A DNA stretch of 64,000 nt. Source: Crocinitomicaceae bacterium (lineage in GTDB: Bacteria > Bacteroidota > Bacteroidia > Flavobacteriales_D > Crocinitomicaceae). The stretch spans positions 62,001-126,000 of the forward strand of contig JAHEMJ010000014.1 in the NCBI GenBank assembly GCA_024643725.1. Reading direction: 5' to 3'. Both the position numbers and the translations under genes were made by a program. How positions within the stretch are numbered: position 1 is the stretch's first letter; each line of letters opens with the position of its first letter. Below the pieces are notes generated by a model that was not told the DNA's origin, did not search any database, and saw only the letters and a program-made list of their open reading frames with translations. Below, piece after piece: positions 34,590 to 43,165 of this stretch.

Positions 34590-37500
34590 ATGAGGTTTTT
34601 CATCTTTTTGATGTTTTCGCTGATATTTTCAGCGCAAATAAAGGCACAATTTTGTACCCCTCAAACGGTTACATTTCCAATTACGCCTACTTCAACGTTA
34701 CAATACACCCCTTCCTATTCGACTGGAGTTATTTCCTTTCCTTTTACAGCCACTGCGGGATGTACTTATACGTTTTCGACATGTGGACAAAGTAGCAATG
34801 ATACATATTTACGCCTTCACAATTCTGCATTCACTCTTTTAGGGGCTTGGGATGACCAATGTGGATTGCAATCTACATTTACTTGGACATGTCCAACTTC
34901 TGGACAATATTACGTGCATTTATCTCGCTACGTTTGTACTTCGTTAACGGCCGCTACCACTATGAGTTATGTGGTTTCTTGTCCAACACCACCATGTAAT
35001 AATCCGATTGTCAATGCAGGTCCTGATGTTGTAATTTGTGCCGGACAACCATCCGTACTAAACGGATCGGTTTCGGCAGGTACAGGATCCAGTGGAGGAA
35101 GTACCTCGAGTATTACCCTAACCGTTTCAGGAACCGGATTCATGGATGAGACCTCTTGGAGCATGAGTAATGCGGCAGGAACGGTGATTGGTTCCGGTGG
35201 TCCTTACGGATTTGCCTCTTCAAACACGGTTACCATTTCCAATCCAGGAACTGGCCCCTTCTCTTTTTCGCTTGAAACACAAGGAACCTTTAACGACAAT
35301 AACGCTACCTACACCATTTCGTGCAATGGAAGTACCGTAAATACAGGGTCAATTACAGGTGGACAAACGACCTCCGCAAGTGTAACTGGGTGTGGTGGAG
35401 GATCGACCGGAAGCACCTTACCAGTAACCTATGTATGGTCTCCTGGAGCCACTTTAAGTTCAACATCGGTGTTAAATCCAACGGCAACTCCTACGGTAAC
35501 GACAACCTATACCCTAACTGCTACTTCAGGAACATGTACTTCAACAGACCAAGTAACCGTATTTGTGAGTCCAGCTCCAACAGTAAATGCTGGTCCGGAC
35601 ATCACCATTTGTAATGGACAATCAACGGTGCTAAACGGTTCAGCAAGTGCCATTGGCGGATTTGGGGGTCCAATGGACATCAACATTTTCTCTGGTAGTA
35701 ATTTGGATGAAACAACTTGGAATATTACCAACTCTTTGGGACAAATAATCGGTTCAGGAGGTCCTTATGCTTTTGCCTCAAATAATACGGTTACGATTAG
35801 TAATCCAACAAATCCACCTTATACGTTTAACATTGAAACACAAGGGGTTTCCAATTCCAATGTTGCGGGATATAACATCATGTGTGGTGGAACCTCCATT
35901 AGCGGTGGACTAGCTATTTTGACGGGTGGACAAACAGCATCTGTATCCATTTCTGGTTGTCCAGGAACCATTCCAACGACGATGTCATGGTCACCAGGTG
36001 CCACTTTAAGTAGTACAACGGTAGCGACTCCTACAGCGACTCCTAGTACAACAACAACCTATACATTAACAGCTAGTGCGAACGGTTGTACCGCAAACGA
36101 CCAGGTCGTTGTTACCGTTACTCCGGGACCAAGTGTCACCGTAAACAGTGCGACGATTTGTAGTGGACAATCAGCAACATTAACAGCGACACCATCCGTT
36201 ACAGGGGGCACGTATTTATGGACACCTGGAGGAGCAACTACGCAATCTATTACCGTAAGTCCAACTTCTACCACAAATTATTCCGTTACTTATTCGAACG
36301 GGACATGTGCGAGTTTGCCTGCAACAGGAACTGTTACAGTAAATGCTTCGCCTACTTTAAGTGTGAACTCAAGTACTATTTGTCCAGGCGCAACGGCTAC
36401 CTTAACAGCTACTGCGACTCCTACGGGAGGAACGTATACGTGGACACCAGGAAACACGACTGGATCCACCTTGACAGTGACACCTTCCGCAACTACCACT
36501 TATTCCGTATCATATAGCTTAAACGGATGTAGTTCTACAACGGCTAGTGGTACCATTACGGTTGCCAATATTCTTGATTGGGTGAATATTCAATCGCCAG
36601 GAACAGCAACGATTTGTGAAGGTCAAACCCTAAACATTTACGGTCAAGTATTTGAAGCAGGATTAACAAATCCTGTTGGTCAAGCCGCTGGAATTACCGT
36701 AGAATTTGCTTACAATACATCGAATACAAATCCTTCTACTTGGCCAGCAGCTAGTTGGAATAGCGCTACTTATAATCCGTTATCATTGCTCAATCCAAAC
36801 AACGACGAATATATGGGGGTTATTCCAGCATTGAGTCCAGGAACTTATTATTACGCATTCCGTTTTACCTATAACGGTTGTGTTTCATATGGTGGATATA
36901 GTGCAGCAGGTGGCGGTTTTTGGAACGGAACGTCAAATGTTAACGGCGTTCTAATTGTTAATCCAAACATTACACCAACGTTCAATCCTGTTGCTGCGAT
37001 TTGTGCAGGATCAGCTTTAAACGCTTTGCCAACTACCTCGACGAATGCCATTACAGGTACTTGGTCTCCTGCTTTAAGTAATCAGTTGACGACTACCTAC
37101 ACGTTCACGCCAAGTGCAGGAGTTTGTGCAACAACCGCGACCCTAACGATTACTGTAAATCCGTTGCCCAATGCGGCCATCACACCACCAACATCAAGCG
37201 TATTAACTTGTTCGAATCCTTCCATCACATTAACCGCAACAGGAGGAGGAACCTATTCATGGTTCAACGGAACAGCGGTTGTCGGAACAAATGCAAGTCT
37301 AGTTGTAACAAGTCCGGGGACTTATACCGTAACGGTAACATCGGCAAATGGCTGTATAGCAACCGCTTCACAAACCATTACACAGAACATAAGCCTTCCA
37401 ACTGCTGGAATTACCCCTCCAAGCAGCGCTGTATTAACTTGTACAACTACTAGTATCAATTTAACCGCAACAGGAGGAGGAACCTATTCTTGGTCAAATG

Positions 37501-40500
37501 GTACGGCCGTTGTTGGAACAAATGCCACATTGTCGGTTAGTTCACCTGGAACCTATACCGTAACCGTAACAGGAACAAATGGTTGTAGTGCAACGACTTC
37601 TCAAGTCATTACACAAAATATAACTGCACCTACTGCATCGATTGCAAATCCGGCAACGACCATTCTAACTTGTACTACATCAAGCATCGATTTACTAGCA
37701 AGTGGTGGTGGAAGTTATTCTTGGTCAAATGGATCTGGGGTGATTGGAACAAGTGCATTATTGAACACTTCTACTCCTGGGACCTACGTAGTCACAGTGA
37801 CAGGAGCAAATGGTTGTACAGCAACAGCTACTCAAACAATAACACAAAACATTACAGTACCGAATGCTGTCATCGCAACACCTATCACCACGATTCTTAC
37901 TTGTACAACCTCTAGTATTGCATTGACAGCAAGTGGTGGTGGAACCTATTCTTGGTTTGATGGCTCAACTGTTGTCGGAACAAATGCAAACTTAAACGTC
38001 ACAACTCCGAACACGTATGTTTTGACTGTCGTTGGTTCAAATGGATGTGATGCCACAACAACCATTACAATTACGGAGGATATTACCCCTCCACTTCCTA
38101 GTATTTCAGCGGCATCAAGTAATTTAACTTGTACAAATACGAGCATCGTGTTAACTGCTACCGGGGGTGGTACTTATTCCTGGTCTGGTGGTTCAACTGG
38201 AGCGAATTTAACTGTAACAACGCCGGGGAACTATACTGTTACCGTTACTGCTCCAAATGGTTGTACTGCAAGTGAAGTACAAAACATCACTCAAAATATC
38301 ACGGCTCCATCTGCGAGTGTCAACGCCACAAATGGAGGTGTGTTGACGTGTACTGTCACCAGTGTTACATTAACAGCAACAGGTGGTGGCACTTATGCCT
38401 GGTCGAACGGAAATACCACTTCCTCAATCTCTGTCACTACACCAGGTACCTATTCAGTCATTGTTACAGGAGCTAATGGCTGTACAACTACAGTGAATCA
38501 GGTTATAACTCAAAACATCACTGTGCCGACGGCTGCCATTAATGCTCCAAGCACAACTGTATTAACGTGCGCAACCACGAGTATCAGCTTAGTTGCAACT
38601 GGTGGGGCTACCTATAGCTGGTCGAATGGAACAACTTCGGTTGGTTCTAGCGCAAGTCTATCGGTAACATTGCCGGGAACATATACGGTCACAGTCACAG
38701 GATCGAATGGATGTACCGCAACCTCATCTATCACCATTACACAAAATAGTGCGCCTCCAGTAGCAAGTATTACTGCGCCAACAACGACAGAATTGACATG
38801 TACCACCACAAGTATTAGCCTCACGGCGACAGGTGGTGTCAGTTATTCATGGTCAAACGGTACTACAGTTGTTGGAACAAATGCCACTTTAAACGTAACT
38901 GCACCTGGAACATATACGGTGACAGTAACATCCGCAATTGGTTGTACAGCAACTGCATCACAAATAATCACACAGAACATTACGGTACCAAACGCTTCGA
39001 TTACCGCACCAACAACGAGTGTACTTACCTGTACCAATCCAACAATTACCTTGAGTGCAACAGGTGGTGGAACGTATTCTTGGTCCAATGGAACAAGTGT
39101 TGTCGGCACAAATGCGACACTTGCTGTAAACGCTCCAGGAACTTACACTGTTACCGTAACTGCGGCAAATGGCTGCACTGGGACAGCAAGTCAAACAATA
39201 ACACAAAACAACTCTTTTCCAACCGCTGCAATTACTGCACCTAGCACAAGTATACTTACGTGTACAACAACGAGTATCACGTTGACGGCAACAGGTGGAG
39301 GAACGTATTCGTGGTCTAACGGAACGGTTGTGGTTGGCACAAACGCAAATCTTAGCGTGACGGTGCCGGGAACCTACACAGTGACTGTAACTTCTGTAAA
39401 TGGTTGTTCAGCTACCGCAGCACAAATCATCACACAAAACATTACAGTACCAAGTGCACAAATCGCAGCGCCGAGTACCACTGTTCTAACATGCGCAACA
39501 ACTAGCATCTCAATAACGGCGAATGGAGGCGGATCGTATTCTTGGTCGAATGGAACGGCAGTTGTTGGAACGAATGGAACGCTATCAGTGACAACACCAG
39601 GAACGTATACCGTTACGGTTACTGGTACAAATGGCTGTACAGCTACGGCTACTCAAGTCATCACGCAAAACATTACGAATCCAACAGCAAGCATTACTGC
39701 GCCTTCTACAACTATCCTTACCTGTACAACAACAAGTATTGCGCTTGTTGCAACTGGTGGTGGAACCTATTCATGGTCAAATGGAACATCCGTAGTTGGA
39801 ACAAATGCTACACTTTCTGTGACAACTCCTGGAACGTATACCGTAACAGTCACTAGTCCAAATGGCTGTACAGCAACAGCAGTACAAGTTATTACCCAAA
39901 ACATCACCTTACCAACTGTTTCCATAATTGCCACTCCAGCAAGTGTTCTTTCTTGTACCAACACAAGTATTACTTTGACCGCAAGCGGAGGAATTTCTTA
40001 TAGCTGGTCAAATGGTACCGCTGTTGTTGGAACGAATGCATCCTTGACCGTAACAAGTTCTGGAACCTATACTGTAACTGTTACAGGAGCAAATGGTTGT
40101 ACGGCGAGTTCGGCTCAAATCATTACACAAAACACCTCATTACCGGCCGCAGCAATTACCACACCAACAACAAGCGTTTTAACTTGTTCAACAACGAGCA
40201 TTGGGTTAACTGCAACTGGTGGCGGAACGTATTCTTGGTCGAATGGAACAAGCGTTGTTGGTACGAATGCAACATTAAATGTGACAGCACCAGGAACATA
40301 TACCGTTACTGTTACAAGTTCAAATGGTTGTACAGCAACTGCGTCTCAAGTGATTACTCAGAGTATCGCCGTTCCGACTGCGGCAATTACTGCTCCAAGC
40401 ACAACGATTGTAACCTGTACCACCCCTAGTATTGCACTAACCGCAACAGGAGGAGGAACCTACTCGTGGTCGAATGGTACAGCCGTTGTTGGAACCAATC

Positions 40501-43163
40501 CAACATTAAATGTGACCTCAGCGGGAACATATACTGTCACTGTCACTGCAGCAAATGGATGTACAGCAACAGCAGCGCAAGTCATCACTCAAAATAACAG
40601 TGCGCCAACAGCTAGTATCACGCCTCCTACCACTTCCGTTCTTACGTGTACGACAACCAGTATCTCTTTAACAGGAAATGGAACAGGAAACTTTGCGTGG
40701 ACAAATCCAGCGCCAATTAGTGTGAATCCAACGATCTCGGTTACAACCCCTGGGGTTTACACACTGACGATCACTGCAGCAAATGGATGTACTGGAACGG
40801 CATCGCAAACCATTACACAAAACACAACTGCGCCAGCCGCAGCTATTTCAGCTTTAACAACATCTGTCCTTACTTGTACAACTACATCCATTACTTTAAC
40901 AGCAACTGGTGGTGGAACATACTCTTGGTCAAATGGTACAACAGTAGTTGGAACAAACGCGACATTAACCGTTACTACTCCGGGAACATACACCGTAACG
41001 GTTACAGGGACTAATGGTTGTACAGCAACGGCATCGCAAACCATTACTCAAAATACTACGGTCCCAACTGCCGGCATCAATGCCCCAACAACAACTGTAT
41101 TGACCTGTACAACGGCTAATATTGCATTAACAGCAACAGGGGGTGGATCCTATTCTTGGTCCAATGGAACGAACGTTGTAGGTACAACGCCTACCCTTAC
41201 GGTCACTTCTCCTGGAACATATACGGTGACTGTTACCGCCGCTAATGGTTGTACGGCAACTGCGAATCAAGTGATTACACAGAATATTGTGACACCTGTG
41301 GCAAGTATCACAAACAACACCAATTCAACTATTTTGGATTGTAACACCACACAAATTTCTTTAACGGGTAATGGCGGAACAACTGCATCGTGGAGTAATG
41401 GAACAACAAACGTTTCGAATACAGCAGCGTTAACGGTAACAACCGCTGGAACGTATACCTACACCGGGACAAATGCAAACGGTTGTTTTGATACTGAAAC
41501 AATTACCATTACGTATACGGCAAATACAAATCCAACCTTTAACCAAATTGCAGCGATTTGTACAAATGGAACCTTTACCCTGCCAACAACTTCAACGAAC
41601 GGCGTTCAAGGTGCTTGGAGTCCAGCTCCAAATTACACAACAACGACAACGTATACCTTCCAACCAAATACAGGATTGTGTGCGAATACCGCATCAATGA
41701 CGATCACTGTTCATCCTTATCCAGTGGTAACGATTCAAAACGATACGGTTTGTGCAGGCGGAAGTGCAACCATCACGGCGAATGTCGATTTAGCAGGTGG
41801 AACTTATACTTGGTCGCCTGTGGTTTCTGCGACCAATGCCATTACAGTTACTCCGAATGCTACAGCAAACTATCAAGTAATTTATTCCTTACTTGGTTGT
41901 GCGGATACAAGTACGGCTGAGATTTTCGTGAAACCAGTTTCTATCCCAACTGTTTCTAATGTCACTATCTGTAATGGACAAACTGCTGAACTCGTTGCAA
42001 CAGCACCTATTTCTGGAGGATCGTTTGTTTGGTCAACCACGACAATAAATGATACCCTTCAAGTCAATCCATCTTCCACAACGAACTATTCCGTTGTATA
42101 CAACTTAAACGGTTGTGTCAGTCCAATTGTCAATGCTACCGTTACAGTGAATCCAGTTCCAACTTTAGGAATCAACAATAGCACGATTTGCGCTGGCAAC
42201 AACACAACCGTTACGGCGATACCGAATTTACTCGGAGGAACATTCTATTGGGGGACACCAGGTGTAGTTGGTGCCGCAAGTCAAATAGTTTCACCACTCA
42301 ACGACACTACGATGTCAGTATACTATGTGCTGAATGGTTGTACAAGTCCAACGGCTACTAGTTCAATCACTGTTAATCCATTGCCTATTGCCACATTCAG
42401 TGCGAATGTGACGCAAGGATGTAATCCACTTACAGTGACATTAACTGCGGATGATTTAACGAACACATCGTACAATTGGACAACAAGTAATTCTTTAAGT
42501 GCTACAGGTGGACAAACCAATTTAACATTCCAAATGAATGGAGGATTTGATGTTAGTTTGACCACTACCTTGAATGGTTGTACGGTGACAGAGCTTTTGT
42601 CCAATTACATTCAAGTGGACAATTATCCAATAGCGGCATTTGAACCTTCATCCAATTTATTTGCTGAACCGAACCAAACGCTGTACTTCATGAACAATAG
42701 TCTTGGTGCCGCAACATATGCCTGGAATTTTGGTGATGGAGGAACCTCAACAGAGGAAGGTCCTGCACATACTTTTACAGGAACAGAACTTGGATTTAAC
42801 GTCATCTTAACGGCTATTTCCACGTTGGGATGTACTGATACAAGTCATTATTTCATTGGCTACGATCCAGGATTGGTATACTATATTCCAAATACCTTTA
42901 CACCTGACGGAGACATGAACAATCAAGTATTCACTCCGATTTTCTCGAGCGGAATTGATATTTATCATTACACGATGTACATCTACAATCGTTGGGGTGA
43001 AATCATTTTTGAAAGCAATGATCCTGCATTTGGTTGGGATGGTTCATATGGAATGGAAGGTCGAGATGCAGAAGTAGGCGTGTATACCTATCAAATATTC
43101 ATTAAAATCCCTAACTTTGACGAGCGAAAAATGATCGTTGGAAAAGTTAATTTAATTCGATAA
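34590..43163 (+). CDS. Giant SprB-like T9SS adhesin with type B (gliding-motility-associated) C-terminal domain
   Basis: A 2857-residue surface protein. A signal peptide (MRFFIFLMFSLIFSAQIKAQ) leads into a Cys-containing N-terminal domain (residues ~21-130). Two ~190-residue modules of the NAGPDxxIC type follow, each with an inserted GSGGPYxFAS beta domain, then Ig/PKD-like modules. Nineteen tandem ~77-residue units (residues ~864-2317) resemble SprB repeats (LTCxxxSIxLTATGGGTYSWSNG ... PGTYTVTVTxxNGCTATAxQxITQN). Further modules, a PKD domain (NFGDGG) and the CHU_C/type B tail (YYIPNTFTPDGDMNNQVF ... VNLIR) complete it. Each repeat has two cysteines. SprB itself is the mobile gliding adhesin of Flavobacterium; whether this species glides is unknown. 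Threonine/serine content is very high. Confidence 0.93.
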   Translation: MRFFIFLMFSLIFSAQIKAQFCTPQTVTFPITPTSTLQYTPSYSTGVISFPFTATAGCTYTFSTCGQSSNDTYLRLHNSAFTLLGAWDDQCGLQSTFTWTCPTSGQYYVHLSRYVCTSLTAATTMSYVVSCPTPPCNNPIVNAGPDVVICAGQPSVLNGSVSAGTGSSGGSTSSITLTVSGTGFMDETSWSMSNAAGTVIGSGGPYGFASSNTVTISNPGTGPFSFSLETQGTFNDNNATYTISCNGSTVNTGSITGGQTTSASVTGCGGGSTGSTLPVTYVWSPGATLSSTSVLNPTATPTVTTTYTLTATSGTCTSTDQVTVFVSPAPTVNAGPDITICNGQSTVLNGSASAIGGFGGPMDINIFSGSNLDETTWNITNSLGQIIGSGGPYAFASNNTVTISNPTNPPYTFNIETQGVSNSNVAGYNIMCGGTSISGGLAILTGGQTASVSISGCPGTIPTTMSWSPGATLSSTTVATPTATPSTTTTYTLTASANGCTANDQVVVTVTPGPSVTVNSATICSGQSATLTATPSVTGGTYLWTPGGATTQSITVSPTSTTNYSVTYSNGTCASLPATGTVTVNASPTLSVNSSTICPGATATLTATATPTGGTYTWTPGNTTGSTLTVTPSATTTYSVSYSLNGCSSTTASGTITVANILDWVNIQSPGTATICEGQTLNIYGQVFEAGLTNPVGQAAGITVEFAYNTSNTNPSTWPAASWNSATYNPLSLLNPNNDEYMGVIPALSPGTYYYAFRFTYNGCVSYGGYSAAGGGFWNGTSNVNGVLIVNPNITPTFNPVAAICAGSALNALPTTSTNAITGTWSPALSNQLTTTYTFTPSAGVCATTATLTITVNPLPNAAITPPTSSVLTCSNPSITLTATGGGTYSWFNGTAVVGTNASLVVTSPGTYTVTVTSANGCIATASQTITQNISLPTAGITPPSSAVLTCTTTSINLTATGGGTYSWSNGTAVVGTNATLSVSSPGTYTVTVTGTNGCSATTSQVITQNITAPTASIANPATTILTCTTSSIDLLASGGGSYSWSNGSGVIGTSALLNTSTPGTYVVTVTGANGCTATATQTITQNITVPNAVIATPITTILTCTTSSIALTASGGGTYSWFDGSTVVGTNANLNVTTPNTYVLTVVGSNGCDATTTITITEDITPPLPSISAASSNLTCTNTSIVLTATGGGTYSWSGGSTGANLTVTTPGNYTVTVTAPNGCTASEVQNITQNITAPSASVNATNGGVLTCTVTSVTLTATGGGTYAWSNGNTTSSISVTTPGTYSVIVTGANGCTTTVNQVITQNITVPTAAINAPSTTVLTCATTSISLVATGGATYSWSNGTTSVGSSASLSVTLPGTYTVTVTGSNGCTATSSITITQNSAPPVASITAPTTTELTCTTTSISLTATGGVSYSWSNGTTVVGTNATLNVTAPGTYTVTVTSAIGCTATASQIITQNITVPNASITAPTTSVLTCTNPTITLSATGGGTYSWSNGTSVVGTNATLAVNAPGTYTVTVTAANGCTGTASQTITQNNSFPTAAITAPSTSILTCTTTSITLTATGGGTYSWSNGTVVVGTNANLSVTVPGTYTVTVTSVNGCSATAAQIITQNITVPSAQIAAPSTTVLTCATTSISITANGGGSYSWSNGTAVVGTNGTLSVTTPGTYTVTVTGTNGCTATATQVITQNITNPTASITAPSTTILTCTTTSIALVATGGGTYSWSNGTSVVGTNATLSVTTPGTYTVTVTSPNGCTATAVQVITQNITLPTVSIIATPASVLSCTNTSITLTASGGISYSWSNGTAVVGTNASLTVTSSGTYTVTVTGANGCTASSAQIITQNTSLPAAAITTPTTSVLTCSTTSIGLTATGGGTYSWSNGTSVVGTNATLNVTAPGTYTVTVTSSNGCTATASQVITQSIAVPTAAITAPSTTIVTCTTPSIALTATGGGTYSWSNGTAVVGTNPTLNVTSAGTYTVTVTAANGCTATAAQVITQNNSAPTASITPPTTSVLTCTTTSISLTGNGTGNFAWTNPAPISVNPTISVTTPGVYTLTITAANGCTGTASQTITQNTTAPAAAISALTTSVLTCTTTSITLTATGGGTYSWSNGTTVVGTNATLTVTTPGTYTVTVTGTNGCTATASQTITQNTTVPTAGINAPTTTVLTCTTANIALTATGGGSYSWSNGTNVVGTTPTLTVTSPGTYTVTVTAANGCTATANQVITQNIVTPVASITNNTNSTILDCNTTQISLTGNGGTTASWSNGTTNVSNTAALTVTTAGTYTYTGTNANGCFDTETITITYTANTNPTFNQIAAICTNGTFTLPTTSTNGVQGAWSPAPNYTTTTTYTFQPNTGLCANTASMTITVHPYPVVTIQNDTVCAGGSATITANVDLAGGTYTWSPVVSATNAITVTPNATANYQVIYSLLGCADTSTAEIFVKPVSIPTVSNVTICNGQTAELVATAPISGGSFVWSTTTINDTLQVNPSSTTNYSVVYNLNGCVSPIVNATVTVNPVPTLGINNSTICAGNNTTVTAIPNLLGGTFYWGTPGVVGAASQIVSPLNDTTMSVYYVLNGCTSPTATSSITVNPLPIATFSANVTQGCNPLTVTLTADDLTNTSYNWTTSNSLSATGGQTNLTFQMNGGFDVSLTTTLNGCTVTELLSNYIQVDNYPIAAFEPSSNLFAEPNQTLYFMNNSLGAATYAWNFGDGGTSTEEGPAHTFTGTELGFNVILTAISTLGCTDTSHYFIGYDPGLVYYIPNTFTPDGDMNNQVFTPIFSSGIDIYHYTMYIYNRWGEIIFESNDPAFGWDGSYGMEGRDAEVGVYTYQIFIKIPNFDERKMIVGKVNLIR
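35013..36130 (+). repeat. Two tandem ~190-residue modules near the adhesin N-terminus
   Basis: Copy 1 starts at NAGPDVVICAGQ (about 35013) and copy 2 at NAGPDITICNGQ (about 35586), some 573 bp apart. Both contain the insertion (D/N)ETxWxxxNxxGxxIGSGGPYxFAS, a TGGQTxSxSxxGC strand and end in TTTYTLTAxxxxCTxxDQV. The second copy ends near 36130. The insertion is absent from the other repeats of the protein. Confidence 0.8.
37179..41540 (+). repeat. Array of 19 tandem ~231-bp coding repeats (77-residue SprB-like units)
   Basis: Unit boundaries recur every 231 bp (77 codons), with units 5 and 6 shortened to 72-73 residues by a missing VVGTN-type loop, unit 16 diverged in its middle (FAWTNPAP), and unit 19 degenerate (LDC, TYTGTNANGC). 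The invariant core is LTC, ATGGGTYSWSNG, VVGTNA, PGTYTVTV, NGCTATA, ITQN. Synonymous codons differ widely between units, so the array is old and held by selection on protein rather than newly amplified. Confidence 0.92.
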
Positions 43164-43165
43164 AA

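Noticed and set aside
40757..41044. Long open frames on the minus strand and in other frames through the adhesin repeats (also 38843-39109, 34967-35164, 43330-43548)
   Set aside because: They arise from the biased Thr/Ser/Val codons of the repeats and show low-complexity products with no start context or family features.
37179..41540. Regularly spaced 231-bp repeats that might suggest a CRISPR array or satellite DNA
   Set aside because: The period is a multiple of three, the repeats are translated in one continuous frame, and they vary at synonymous positions; this is a protein repeat array.
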